Below, piece by piece: positions 13,050 through 24,854 of a DNA stretch of 64,000 nucleotides; the stretch's first letter is position 1, and the number at the start of each line of letters is the position of its first letter. Below the pieces are notes generated by a model, which worked only from the letters and a program-made list of their open reading frames with translations, was not told where the DNA came from and did no database searches. The position numbers and the translations under genes are program-made. This DNA is from Polytrichum commune (Eukaryota > Streptophyta > Polytrichopsida > Polytrichales > Polytrichaceae), in contig OX485803.1 in assembly GCA_950295325.1 (NCBI GenBank), positions 25,349,554 through 25,413,553 on the forward strand. Reading direction: 5' to 3'.

Positions 13050-14420
13050 TCATTGTCGTGACTCATCCTAATCGGGCTTCGAGTCGGGGGCTGTCTGCAC
13101 ACACACATGGCAGAACGAGATGCACACAAGTGGAGCCGAGTTTCCCTAATTTGGGCCTCCTCACGGACCACATCTAGTTTGTTTGTTTGCGAGGTTCTTA
13201 AATGCACATAAATACAAATTGGTTCTGAAGTAGCTATGAGGGTACGAGGAGCTCCATTAACAAAAACCGAGGGTAAGATAGGTGAGTAGGAAGGCATTTG
13301 GGGATGGGACAAAAACTATCCAACATTCATTACTTGGTAGATAAAACCAATGAGCATGTGTGAAAGCTACGTAACTAAAACCTACTCAAAAATCTCCGGA
13401 GCAAGTTCTTGTAGGTGCATTGGGATAGCCGGATGCCTCCCCTATAACCGAGGGAGCTTTACTTGGTTTTTAGGGTACTTGGTCATGGCACAACGGGGTT
13501 GGGGCGAACCAACCCGTACACTGGTTCCATGGAGGCAAGGATTTAGGCATCCAACAAAAAACGAGTGTATGGGTTAGTTATCCAAATCGCAGAGTGGGAT
13601 GTAGAAAAGTGGACCTAAGTTTCCTAATTTGGGCCCCTCCTCATGGACCACATCTAGTTTGTTTGTTTGCAAATTTCTTAAATGATGATTGACGAAATCA
13701 TTTGAAGTATGAGAAGGCACATGAAAAGAACAAAAATGCGCCGCTGCCGGGGATCGAACCCGGGTCACCCGCGTGACAGGCGGGAATACTTACCACTATA
13801 CTACAACGACATGTGTCACATGCCATTCCGGGAATGGACACCCCCTCACAGGTCAGAATGCCTCGATGTCACAAACCCGCACACAAAATAATTCATACTA
13901 ATTGAATTTTATCTACCCCCAATCACTAACTATCTACGTGACATGGCATGGTTTCATTCTACAAGAAGGAACCCAATCATCTTTCTCCATTACATTACTC
14001 AGCTGATGAGTAATGTGCTTAGTTATCCTAACTTCATATTTGGTTTGAAGCACTGGGATTTCGGCATCTAGAGGCTTTATTCTCGAATCTACTGCGGTAC
14101 CCATGAACGCAACTCATCGAATGAGTAATGTTATGTCCTTGCCCGATCATTAGGCCTCATATCCTAAGCTCAACATTGCACCATTTTGCAAATAGTTTTG
14201 TAAAATAACACCAACAAGCATATACTTTTGTAGAGGAGTACCCAAACTGGGCTTGGGATTCATAGCATCTATGTAAACTCATTCAGGGCTCTAGTAAAAA
14301 AGTATTTTAAAAGTTAAAAATCCCCTACAAGATGGAGGGTCGACTCATTCCAATTTGACTTCCAATTTAATATGCATAAATCTCGTTGTTCAAATCTTCA
14401 TGTGCATCGATCTATCTACA
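13050..14420 (-). repeat. tRNA-Asp-bearing dispersed repeat, copy 1
   Basis: This segment is the reverse complement of about 40470-41400 and, over the part around the tRNA, of 46270-46860. Homology continues hundreds of bases on both sides of the tRNA gene. Near 13130-13230 and again at 13590-13690 the same motif occurs twice (a CCTAATTTGGGC block followed by CTAGTTTGTTTGTTTGC), so copy 1 contains an internal direct duplication that copy 2 lacks. Flank similarity is visibly imperfect, while the tRNA is identical in all copies. Confidence 0.85.
13739..13810 (-). tRNA. tRNA-Asp (anticodon GTC)
   Basis: The 72-nt gene reads GTCGTTG at its 5' end, which pairs with CAGCGGC before a G discriminator base. 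The D-loop region is TAGTATAGTGGTAAGTA, the anticodon loop is CTGTCAC with anticodon GTC, and the T arm contains GGTTCGATCC. It matches the usual plant nuclear tRNA-Asp. No intron is present. A TTTTT tract on the minus strand follows the gene (AAAAA just below 13737), fitting Pol III termination. It lies inside repeat copy 1. Confidence 0.97.
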
Positions 14421-14597
14421 TGTAATGAACAATGAACGCCATAATTCAGATAAAATGATCACCATACTGCAAGAGTAGGAATGTCAACCACGAGGTATGC
14501 ATTATAGAATCACAAGATTACTCCTAAACTCATCTCAAGAGTTTTCAAGACAAAATAAATAAATGAAATTTTTATAGAGTTGCAAACCTAACATATT

Positions 14598-14743
14598 GTA
14601 GAGGGCTCTCTATTCCAACACAAAATGATTACTTTCCTCTCAGATGTTGCCACGTGTCATGCTCACGTTCACCATGACCCACTTGTATCCCACGTGGAAA
14701 TTACATTCCAACACATGTAAAGATGAATTACGGAGCCCTCTAC
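14598..14743. mobile_element. Small MITE-like inverted repeat, 146 bp
   Basis: The left end reads GTAGAGGGCTC and the right end GAGCCCTCTAC, an exact 11-bp inverted repeat, with weaker pairing extending inward (TTCCAACACA on both sides). No clear target duplication is visible. The interior contains CCACGTGTCA and CCCACGTGGAA words. A short non-autonomous element is the simplest reading. Confidence 0.45.
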
Positions 14744-16042
14744 AGTAGTCGACACAACTCTTGTTAGGGTGGCGTGAAACAAATTGCTTGATTCTAATGT
14801 TTTTGCCATTGAAAGAACAACCTACACACCCAAATAACATGGACACAAAAGGGCAATGGATTGTGACCTCTCAAGCAAACACTATGAAATAAATCAACAT
14901 ATAAAATCATGTGACAAAGTGCTATGTGTTGGTGACCTTCATCCTCCTTAGATAAAATGGGTTGCGACCTAATATTCTAAGGGGTTTGTAGCCCACCAAG
15001 TGGCAATCTATGTGGATGGAAGGTATCCATTGGTGTAGGATGGTGCACACTACCATGTGGGCCAAAATAACATATAAAAACCTCGTACTCCAAGCATCTA
15101 GGATTTATTGTTAGTTTAAATTACTTGTTTTGGGAGGCGGTCCCATGAGCTACCCTAATTTCAGAGTCAATATCTTTCACATATGATGGCCAATTTGAAT
15201 GGGGTTATTTTTCCCCGTAGGCCAAGGTGATGGTTGTGCACGACTTGACTAGATGGATTTGGATATTTTTTGGTGCACATGTTGCTTATTCCCAATCAAA
15301 GATTGAATATCCCAAAATATCATCATGTGACTTTTCGACTTTGAGAGTGACAAACTTCATCTAAATTTCGTCTAGTAAAACCCAACTTTTTTGAGAAGCA
15401 ACTCATTTGTTAACCACATAATGCATTATGGCGAAGTTTCCCGCCATCAAAAATTGTGGCCTGCCTGAACCGGTCACGAAGTAAAAAAAAATCGTAATTT
15501 TCTCTAGTTGCCCCCCCCCCCCCCCGGCCCGATCAAAGCCTTGTTCACATGTCACGTTGACTTAGCAAATGTCGTCTGATTGACTTCAAATTTTCACATA
15601 AAACACATATGGTAGTCTAGTTCACATTCGTACAGTTAGAATTCATAAAAATAGAGTCCCTTTTATTGCATGACAAGGATTTGAAGCATCGGTGCTACCC
15701 CTACCCGAAAATCGAATTTGAAAGCTTGAGCATTTAGAGGTTAAAATAATTCTTATGATTAAGTTGGAACTTGAAAATGGCACAAATGTGTTAAAGCTTC
15801 TACCCTTCCGGGACATTATCAACCGGTGGAGTGGATGAGTGGGTCTCACTTCGCACACAAGTAAAGTACCAATTGACACATGCGAGTGTACTTCCAATAA
15901 GTTACTTAACGTGATCCTCACATGAAGCATCTGAGGATGCATCAATGCAGATTTTGAGTCTTCATAATGTCAAGAAATTGCAAATTGTGGGTTCCACCGT
16001 GTTGCACTTTTTGCACCCACCCACCACCTATCGAACTCGCAA
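14744..16042. other. No gene recognised; poly-C run
   Basis: Intergenic. A 15-base C run lies at 15511-15525. A minus-strand frame of about 100 codons at 15643-15945 shows no motif and no paralogue in the window, so I do not call it a gene. Confidence 0.5.
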
Positions 16043-16230
16043 TAAGGGCCACTTCACACACAAGGCTGAAGGCCCTTGACCATGGCAATGTAAGAGCTCT
16101 CATTGGTCGAAAAGGCGGAGACCGTCCAAGTTCACTTCACACTAGGAGGTGAAGGCCTAAAGGCCCAAAGAAAAGTTCGTGGATGAAAAGTCTACATGGA
16201 GTCCTACATGGCTAGTTGTGGATAAGGGTG

Positions 16231-16301
16231 CATGGTCTACCGGAATTTGCGTCAGACCCACCTCCAAGAGGTGGGCTTGACGCAAATTCTGGGAGACCAT
16301 G
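16231..16301. repeat. 71-base near-perfect hairpin
   Basis: Two 34-base arms (beginning CATGGTCT, ending CCCACCTC on the left arm) surround a 3-base CAA loop, with four mismatched positions by my alignment. It sits near the middle of the 602-bp MITE. Its length and pairing resemble MITE-derived small-RNA precursors, which is an inference only. Confidence 0.8.
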
Positions 16302-16324
16302 ACTTTTTTAATATTTTTTCCAGC

Positions 16325-16396
16325 AGGACAGATTTCAGGACAGACTGCATGGCAGATTCCAGGACAGATTCCAAGACAGATTCCAGGACAGACAAA
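16325..16396. repeat. 12-bp tandem repeat, six units
   Basis: Six consecutive variants of AGGACAGATTCC occupy exactly 72 bases immediately after the hairpin. Because 12 is divisible by three, open frames run through it on the minus strand as a GIC-rich peptide; I treat that as an artefact of the repeat. Confidence 0.9.
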
Positions 16397-16650
16397 CACC
16401 ACCAAGTAGTTATCTTAAATTAATAAAATTGGAGACATATTATATTAAACCAAATCCTCCCCTCTTTTTCCGCCAACAAAATATGCAATGGTCCCGCAAC
16501 ATGGTTCATTCTCACTTCACACTATGCTTGAGGGCCAAAGACTACATAAAATGGCTTTCCCAACACCCATGGTACGGCCTTTGGATGAGAGTCAAGGGTC
16601 CTCACCATTACAAGGTCACGGCTCTTGGCTCATGTGTGAAGTGGCCCTAA

Positions 16651-18310
16651 GGCCCCTTTTTCAAAGTGTGGGAGGTTGAGAGATTGAAGGTGGAGAGCAT
16701 GATGAAAATAAACCTTCTCATTGGCACAAACATGAGCATCTTCCACATAACTTACTTGTTTCACTCAAGTCCACTTTACACTCGAGTTTTCAACTTCCAA
16801 TTGGGCTTTACAATGTTAAGATATCACTTATGATGATGTCGTGCAAGGCTTTGATTTGGTTTGGTGTGTGAAAAACTTATTGCTTATAGGAATAATTTGG
16901 TTGTTACTTGGAGATAGACCCTCTTTTGGATTTCCATGTGGCGGTGTTATTGTTGTTCCATTTTTTTCCTTGCAATTGGATTTGTTTTCAATTTGTACCG
17001 ATCTTTTATAAAGAAGAAAATACAACGTTAAGATGTGGTTTTGATAGATCTCATGTGCAAAGACTATAATAAGTTCTAGTTCAAAATTTCAGCTCCCTCA
17101 TGGAAGTTGCTTAAGTAGGAATGTTAAGAAGTCAAGTTCTCACACTATGAGACCAAAGGCAGTGGACTTTCAAGCTTACCTATGGCTTGTCATGAGATTC
17201 CTTTGTTTGGTACCAATGGTCATTGTACACTTAATCCAAATATTGAGAGCTTAGGAATTGGTTAAGCTTTCAATAAGTTACTATGAGATTCAAATGAAAG
17301 CTTACTATGGAGTCCAAATATCAAACTCCTGAAAATTGCATCTTCAAGCTCTCAACTCAAGTTCTAGGCTGAAGCCTACTTAAGGGCATGTTTACACGAA
17401 AATCATTAGGCTCTTGAGAATGCTTGAATTCTCATTGGTTGAAAGTGTCACATGTCCCACTTTAGGTTTACACGAGGGTAGCTTTGGACCACATCCCATG
17501 ACATCTTCAATGGATGAAAAATCTACATGAATCTCTCATGGATAATGTTGGCTGGGAGTGTAGGGAATTTTTTCATGACAGCTCTTGAAGGTAGACCTAA
17601 CGGAATTTACAGTGGGAATTCGGATTTACATTGAGGGCTTGCACCCTCCAAAAGACTTTGGGCCTTAGTTCATGGACTTCTCTATGGTCTCATCCAAAAA
17701 ACACGGTACCATGGTCATTTAAGAGCCATGGCCTAATGCCTAATGTAATCAAGCCCTAGGTTACAAACTTATTTGGCAATTCTTTCTCGTGTTTGAGAAG
17801 TGGGATTGGTCATAGTATAGCATCCTCGTGATGGATTGTGGTTTGAAATTTTACAAGGATTTTTATTTTTATTTGTTCCCTTTTCCTTGGAGGTAGATGA
17901 GGCTAATTCGGTTAGCTTCTTTAATTGGACACCTACTTTTGGCTCTAAATCGGTGGTGCAATCCCTCTAATATAGTGGGTGAGTAATACGTGGTGATGTA
18001 GTTGCCACCTGGATGATATTTGGGTTGGTCACCTTTGCAAAATTTAAACTACACCCACCATCCTCCATACGAAGGATCGTTGTCCACCGAGCTATCACAT
18101 GCTTGACTTTTGTGGATGAGGTGGGCAAATTAGGAGGTGGCATGTGGTTGGGAGGTTCCAACCAACTTGTATTGTGGGTATTCTATAATGAAAAGCAATT
18201 TGGCAACATGTTATATTACCTACAACCACTTAAGAGACATGACACAACCAATATTGACACTAAACTTGGTCTTCATTGGCAAATAACCCATGTAGAGTTT
18301 GGTAATGATG
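16651..18310. other. No gene recognised; contains a weak MITE candidate
   Basis: No protein gene is supported. The frame running through about 18013-18324 has no family motif, and LINE A enters at 18325. The segment 17394-17756 is listed separately as a possible MITE. Confidence 0.5.
17394..17756. mobile_element. Possible Harbinger-like MITE, 363 bp
   Basis: The left end GGGCATGTTTACAC resembles the reverse complement of the right end (GGGCTTGATTACAT). Flanks are TAA and TAG, an imperfect TWA-type duplication. Short inverted words such as CATTAGGC occur inside both ends. Related GGGCATGTTTAGACTTGG ends are seen near 37020 and 29945, suggesting a dispersed family. Confidence 0.4.
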
Positions 18311-18324
18311 TCCTCCACTTACAC
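18311..18324. repeat. Target-site duplication of LINE A, left copy
   Basis: TCCTCCACTTACAC occurs here and again at 21681-21694, exactly outside the two ends of LINE A. A 14-bp perfect direct repeat at these positions is the normal product of target-primed reverse transcription. Confidence 0.9.
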
Positions 18325-18407
18325 TATCACTAAAATACCTCCACAAACTAATATTACATAACATATTTGAACTAAAACATATAACATGTCCCAATGGAAC
18401 ACACCTA

Positions 18408-19700
18408 ATGAGCAACGATGAATTTAAAACCTACTACAACAAACCCACAAAAACAAAGAAAATAGCACTAGAATATGCTAGAAAATTATTTTGTGAACCA
18501 ACATGCCTTACCCAATGCACACATCCATGCCCAACACATACAACACCAAATACCCTAAAGAAGGAATATAAAATACTAAATCATAACATACGCATAAGAC
18601 CACAAGAACACCATACTCAACTGCCACCTCCACTGCCATTAGAACACCCAAAATCACCCCCATACATACTCAAAGACCCAACACACTTCCCGATACACAT
18701 CATAAGAAACGACCGCCCATGCATGTACACAGATAAGTACAAAATCACGAAAAAATACACATCTTACCTATGCCAATGGACACTCCTAAATGAAACAACG
18801 CACAACAAATGGCTACCTCAAAAGGAGTTGTTTCCCTGGAACAACCAAAACGCCATAAACCATAACATTCTACTACTAACACAATACTACACCCGCAAAC
18901 AACACCAACATTTTACTAACATACTAAACATAAACTTCAACCAATAACAACTGAGATATACTAGATATATCCCCCCACCACAAACCATACCCCTATGCCA
19001 CATACACATTAACGAATGTAACCCAGAAGATGATATCGCTTGCACACAATATACTATCCAAACCCAATATGACACTGCACACATCTACGATAACATTGGT
19101 CGACGTTTGATTACCATCCCTGAAACAAGACTAAAATGGCTATGGGAACAATACCATTTAGCACTAAATAGACCACACAACCTAGAGCCCCCCCACCCAA
19201 CCATTCGAAACAGAAGTGACATGGTTATACCAAAGATATAAATACAAAACTCCCAAAAATGACCCCCTAAAACTCGCGCAATACATACTCCCAAATGCCA
19301 TCCTTGAAAACCTCATAAACACTTTCCAAATAACGCACTCATATTTCTCATCACCAGTAACATGCCCCACCACACTCAGACAATTTCACTCCCCATTCCT
19401 TAGAGATGCAGTATTTGGATCAGTTGGAAAAACATTCCATAAAAATTGGCAAGGCAATGGCTATGCACACCCACACACATATGTCGAAACTCAGTAGGCC
19501 TTCCACTGGGCCAGCCTTGCAGCCAAAAACGACTCAAACTCTATTGCAATACTAGTAATGCCAGACGAAAATTGGTATCATAGTCCTAATCCCCACAATG
19601 GACCCTTCTCAGACTCGTATGTTATAACCCACTTCAAAGCCGATACCATCATCTACAAAGAACCAACAATCCCCCCCGAACTAAGAACTGAACGTAGAGC
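18408..19700 (+). pseudogene. LINE A post-RT region with an unnamed conserved domain
   Basis: The frame at 18408-18947 matches LINE B at about 24724-25260 by eye (for instance WNNQN..NHNILLLTQYYT.KQHQHF in both copies). It is followed in other frames, after interruptions, by a domain whose best conserved piece is NGYAHP near 19455, then a W-A-LAAKN segment and a DENWYH segment near 19567. The same order is seen in LINE B. I do not recognise the domain with confidence. The aromatic-rich AHP loop followed by an alternating hydrophobic segment is loosely reminiscent of degenerate N6-adenine methyltransferase-like domains, which is a guess. Stops and frameshifts relative to copy B show decay. Confidence 0.7.
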
Positions 19701-19974
19701 ATAAAATCGTGCTATACAAGTATTATGCATACCTCATAAGAATATACCCATAGGAATAGAGACATATACCCGGCAAATGAAAGATATTGCCAACACACTA
19801 CAAATCCCCGAAATGGTTAGCCAAATTGCACCACCAACGCCACTAGACACCTTAGTGAACCGCAATACAAAATGGACCAAACTCACATACCCACCTCCCC
19901 CGCCAACCATACAAATCTCAACCATCCCATAGAATATCAACTCAGAATAATGCCTACCGCTTAAATACCCACCC

Positions 19975-21420
19975 CAATTTTGTTACTACATTGATGGGTC
20001 ATTCAAACCACCCAAACAGACAAACAATGGACAATGGAGATGGGAAAAAGTTGGATATGGTATTTATAACCCTTTTAAGAACCTCAAAATTGCAAAAATA
20101 TTACCAGGACTACAAAATATCTTACGAGCATAAATGATGGCCATACACCACACTCTACAACTCCTTACCACGACATACCGAAATGAGACAGCCCACATAT
20201 TCATAGATTGTCTAAACATCCTATACCTCCTAAACACCCCACTAGTCATAACAGTCACCCATACTAAATAATCCTAGAAAATATGATTAAAATGTTAATA
20301 TCCCGCACACAAACCACCACACTTCACAATATAAAAGCCCACACAAACATAGGAGGCAATGACCAAGCAAATACACTAGCCAAACAAGGACGTGAATTAG
20401 ATCACAAAGATGCCGCAGTCCCATACGAGCATGCACACCCGACACCATACTACTTACAAAAAGATTGGTGGCATTCCATGCAAGAAACACCTGATAAGGG
20501 CCCCATAAGGCACCTTAATAAACACATCCTCAAGTATGACAATGAACATAACTTAACAATTATAGCAAATCAAACACACCAATTACACAAATGGCTAGAA
20601 AACAACGACATAGACAAAATACTATCAAATGACTTCTGGACGAACCCCGCTAACACAGATAAACAAAAAACATGCCTAATAAAATTCCGAACTGGACAAT
20701 ATATGGGCCATGCCCGAAAACAACTCTTCTTTGGCAGAGAAGCCTTCCCATCAAGAACATGCCCTATCTGCAACTCAACAGATGCGGACACATGGCTACA
20801 TGTACTACTTAAATGCAAACAACAACACATTCATGCACTAATAACAAAAATGCATAACAAAGCGGTATGGGAAATACGTAGACTCATCTTATCATATAAA
20901 ATATCAAGGCATTATACATTAATGAATGCAGGAATGCATAATAACACACCCCAAGAAAATACAGTCCCCCCATGGCTACTCCTATGCACATGCAATACCC
21001 AAAGATGTCATTGCAACGCTAGGCTCAAACCAGACATAGTATGCATCATAGGCCACCCACATAACCACCCCCCCCAGAAACCCCTACACCTGATATTACC
21101 ATACAATTCATCGAATTTACATATTGTAATGATAGATTCGCCGCTGAAACCCTGGATAGAAAAATCATAAAATACCAACCATTCATAAACAACATCATAA
21201 CAAAGGGTTGGAACGTTGCCCCACTCATGGTACTAGTTGCGGGAGCATGAGGCACAACACATATCCCTTCAATGAAAAAACTGGAAACAAAGCTCACACT
21301 CCCTGTCACGAAAATCAAAAACACATTTAAACAAATTAACATAATTGCCACACAATATGCACATTCCATATTAGTCCACAAACGAAGGCTAGAAAATTGA
21401 CAAACCATTAATGATCTCCA
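19975..21420 (+). pseudogene. LINE A RNase H, CCHC motif and restriction-like endonuclease
   Basis: RNase H begins with YIDGSF near 19990 (typical first acidic motif), continues with a FIDCLN motif near 20200 and ends in the open frame 20283-21170 with KAHTNIGGNDQAN, where the last catalytic position is Asn instead of the usual Asp. About 140 residues later come CPICN…WLHVLLKC (C-x2-C-x9-H-x4-C, near 20760-20820), a CTC…RCHC cluster (20988-21018) and KPDI (21027-21038). After a frame change comes IEFTYCNDRF (near 21110) followed by RKIIKY. CCHC then (K/R)PD, acidic residue and K..KY is the order of the R2/NeSL/Dualen-type restriction-like endonuclease. The role in active relatives is first-strand nicking of target DNA; this copy is broken. 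Confidence 0.8.
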
Positions 21421-21669
21421 AGACCTCCCATAAATAAATAAAACTTCCAACCTGATACATTCCCCCCCCCCCCCCCCCCCACTAACTACCCCAAACAAGA
21501 ATCATACATAACCGGCCACCGGAAGTTACTATTGGTTACTAAATATAGTATATATGTCATGTAAAGGGCAAAGTAGTTTTACATCTAACGCCACTACCGT
21601 AAGGCATGGCCTAGGATGTTCTACGAACATACACTTTATTCACTCTGGCCTCCTCCGGAGACCGGAGTT

Positions 21670-21694
21670 CTTCTTCTTCTTCCTCCACTTACAC
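21670..21694 (+). repeat. LINE A (TTC)n tail and right target-site duplication
   Basis: Four TTC units run directly into TCCTCCACTTACAC (21681-21694), the right copy of the duplication. The tail and the start of the target share TTCC, which fits priming by short base pairing during target-primed reverse transcription. Confidence 0.85.
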
Positions 21695-22493
21695 AACATT
21701 AAATGATAAAGGATGTCTCCCCTATAACATTGGATTGGGAAGCAAAAAATCTTTGATTTTGGATCCTAAATCAAAACCTTCCTCGACTCCAATTTCAACA
21801 ATTTCAAATTCTTTGGACATGATTCACAATTGCTACCCTGCTCAAGCTTCTAGTGCTCGAATCCATCGGCTAGATGATTCCACAAAGCTAGAGGTGTCTA
21901 CAACTCATCTACCTTAACCCATTTGAAGCTTCACTACACCCAAACTCCATAAAGTCTGGATTGTGGGTCCACATTCAAAACATTATTTCTACATGAAAGC
22001 ATGTCACCTCACTAGCCTTTGTGATTACAATGTGATTTTTTTTTGCTTGCCAAGTGTCATTTGTGTACACCTTAGTCAACTCGTAGACCATTGTGTAACA
22101 TAGGCATGCACCTCATAACATTATTGAACATACTCATGCCAAGATATTAATAAGCGTCCTTGAACGCCAAGTGTCATGAGGTGACACTTATGGTGAAGTT
22201 GTTAATTATTAATGTAACCGAGCATATGCCTCAATTTAAGGTAAGTGATGCTACTGTGCATGTGACACTAAGCACCATAAAGGGTGTAGTATTGTTTCAT
22301 CCACGTCACTCTTCTTTAGTTACCTCCCTCTCATGTAGATAACATCACCCACCTTATCATGATTGGTAGCTCGATGTCATCCCTTAAGTACCTCATCCAA
22401 CCGGATACTTACAAGGTCTTGGAAGATATTAAAGTGGCTACCCTACCTTTGACTTTCATGGTAGTACTCATATTATTTGTACAAATTAGTACC
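21695..22493. other. Spacer between LINE A and LINE B; dispersed-repeat fragment
   Basis: No gene recognised. The part at about 22060-22160 is the reverse complement of about 37070-37165 (shared words include GAGTATGTT.AAT and GGTG.ATGCCTA), so this is an older dispersed repeat into which, or beside which, the LINEs inserted. Confidence 0.6.
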
Positions 22494-22504
22494 TCCTACT
22501 ACCG
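22494..22504. repeat. Target-site duplication of LINE B, left copy
   Basis: TCCTACTACCG is found here and at 28003-28013, exactly at the outer edges of LINE B. Both LINE target sites begin with TCCT. Confidence 0.85.
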
Positions 22505-22619
22505 TATATATCATAAAGAACAACCCGAATTGGCGCACCCACACCATTATCACCCATGAGATAAATAACCACACCCATACTATTATACCTTCACCCCCAG
22601 ACCCACCCTTTGCATATGA

Positions 22620-24823
22620 TTCATGAATAGAAGACCTAGCCAGTATGGCAAAAGAAGCAAAAAACAAAGCCCGTAAAATCACAATAGATTACACCACCAA
22701 ACAAATAAATAAAAAACCATATCTAAATATCAACAACTCTATGACAAAAGCCCCAAGAAAATAAACATGGAAATTTTCAAAAATATTGATGTCCCCCCAC
22801 TAGATTGTCTCATAGACAGATTCAACAACATCCTCACAAGCCCAATAAACATCGCACAAGAAATACATGTCCAACAATCAATCAGCAACAGACTAATTGT
22901 TCCGACATGTTACTATCAACCAGACCACATACAACACTGCATATACGAAGTTAGACAATACCCGTGGCACGACTTGAACGGATACACCCTAGAAAAGAGA
23001 GGCGAAGCACTAACACCCCTACACACATATCTTGACCAAGAAACATATGATATATGCCTAAAAAAAACTTGGCCAATGGGAAAACCCCTGGACCGGACAA
23101 AATTTCTAATGTCATACTAAAAAACATGCCACCAATATTTCATAAGCTTCTTCTATTATTTTTCATCCATTGTTATAAACAAAAACAAATTTCCGAATCA
23201 TGGAAAACAAGTCTCACAATACTTTTATACAAAAAAGGAAACCCCCATCACTTTACCAATCATAGACCAATCGCACTCGCCAACACGATCTACAAATTAT
23301 TTACTAGCACACTCACTAGTATACTCTCCTCATACGGAGAAAAACACCAAATCCTACATGATAGCCAAGAATGCTTTAGAGCTGAAAGATGCACTGCCCG
23401 ACAACTACAAACTCTCATAGCAACATTAGAAGATGCGAGAATTACCAACCAAGACATATATATACTTTACATCAACTTTAAAAACGCCTTCGGCTCTATT
23501 GATCACGCCAGATTCCTCGCCATCATGAAAGACCTAGGCTACCCACAAGATACGGTAGCTCTAGTGGGTAACATTTATTTACAATCCACTACCACATTCA
23601 TTAGAGAACACTTCGATAAAATACACCCAATACCCATACAAAGAGGAACTATACAAGGAGACACACTAAGCCCATATCTCTTTATCATATTTCTTTAACC
23701 ACTCCTCAGATGGCTACAACGTAGAAACAATGAATATATCTTTAACACCTCCAATACCAAACTAAGCTCCGCAGCCTATGCAGATGACCTAGCGGCAATA
23801 TCCAACAATATGACATCCCTACAACACCAACTAAATAAACTAGCCAAATACTATGAATGGGCTGGAATGGACCTTGATATCCCAAAATGTGCAATTACGG
23901 GTTGCACCAATAAATCAAAACTTAACCCTCTAGCCTTTAAAATACAATTAATAAACATGAATATAAACTTTCATAACCAACCCATACCTATACTAAGCCA
24001 ACACGAACCATATGTCTACCTCGGAATTAATCTAGTTCCATCACTACAATGGAAAACACAAACACATATAACAACAACCAAATTAATCAAACAATGTAAA
24101 TTCCTAACCGCATGTCCCGCCACTATGAAGCAAAAAATACAAATGGTCGACACACTCATACGAGCTAGCATAACATACAGTTTCTACGCCGTCCCATACT
24201 CACTCCCTGCCATTAGGAAACTTGACAAAAAACTAATTGCCTTACACAAAATTATATGTGGTCTTCCAAAATGCCTATCAAACGCAGTCACACAACTACC
24301 ACAAGATATGTTCGGCACTGAAGTTTTTTCACTTAAAAACACATATATCACATATATAGGTGAACAACTCATAAACGCCCTCAACGATAAAGGGAGACTT
24401 GGAACAATATACAATGAACTAACCATGCACATACTTGCCAAACACAGAGGCTCACTAAACCTATCACACATATCCCAACATGACTACACAAGATCACCAA
24501 TCATAAGAACATTATTCCTACTCAAAACAACTAGTAACACTCACCTTAGAAGCACACTTGAGAAATTCCCCCTTCTCCCCACACCACTAGAAATACAATG
24601 GACGCGTCAAGCACAAAATGTACCAACACTTACCCCCGCAATCTCCCTAAAATACTTACACAAATTAATACTACACAACATAACCGAACTCAAGCACATA
24701 ACACACCCCAATGGCACACAACTAATGACAAATGATGAATTCAAACATTACTATGGCACACCCACTAAAACAACCAAAGTTGCCCTAGACCAAGCCCGAA
24801 TACTATTTTATAAAACACCGTGA
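22620..24823 (+). pseudogene. LINE B reverse transcriptase region
   Basis: A KSPKK linker near 22746 is the kind of sequence that precedes RT in LINEs. RT motifs follow: GKTPGPDKIS (near 23078), LLYKKGN and NHRPIALANT.YKLF (23220-23300), motif A as INFKNAFGSIDH (near 23470), GTIQGDTLSPYLF (near 23645) and motif C as YADD (23777-23788). The first catalytic Asp of motif A is replaced by Asn (codon AAC), and the frame is interrupted just before motif C (stop after IIFL near 23696). The frame 23810-24823 carries the thumb and downstream part, including GYxxN-like YLGINL. Domain order is standard for LINE RT. This copy cannot make an active enzyme. Confidence 0.92.
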
Positions 24824-24854
24824 CACAACCAATGCCTAAATAATTGCCTTACAC

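Larger units (their letters stand above)
16046..16647. mobile_element. PIF/Harbinger-like MITE with central hairpin, 602 bp
   Basis: The left end is GGGCCACTTCACACA and the right end is its reverse complement. Both sides carry TAA (16043-16045 and 16648-16650), a TWA-type duplication. Weaker inverted similarity extends inward (CCTTGACCATGGCAATG on the left against CATTACAAGGTCACGG on the right). The interior holds a separate 71-base hairpin and a 12-bp tandem repeat, listed separately. No transposase is present. Confidence 0.75.
18325..21680 (+). mobile_element. LINE A: 5'-truncated non-LTR retrotransposon, RandI/Dualen-like
   Basis: This 3.36-kb insertion aligns with the 3' part of LINE B (its start corresponds to about 24645) and is bounded by a 14-bp duplication. 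The RT domain has been lost by 5' truncation. What remains encodes the post-RT region, RNase H, a CCHC zinc motif and a restriction-like endonuclease. The 3' untranslated part contains a 19-base C run (21462-21480) and ends in TTCTTCTTCTT next to the duplication, so the tail is (TTC)n rather than poly(A). The sense strand is rich in A and C and very poor in G. Reading frames are interrupted, so this copy is dead. Confidence 0.9.

Noticed and set aside
13739-13810. tRNA-derived SINE head
   Set aside because: The tRNA is intact and identical at three loci, is in the middle of a longer homologous segment, and is not followed by a SINE body and A-tail.
24184-24471. Minus-strand frame of 95 codons within LINE B
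   Set aside because: It is the antisense of the RT region and has no independent support.
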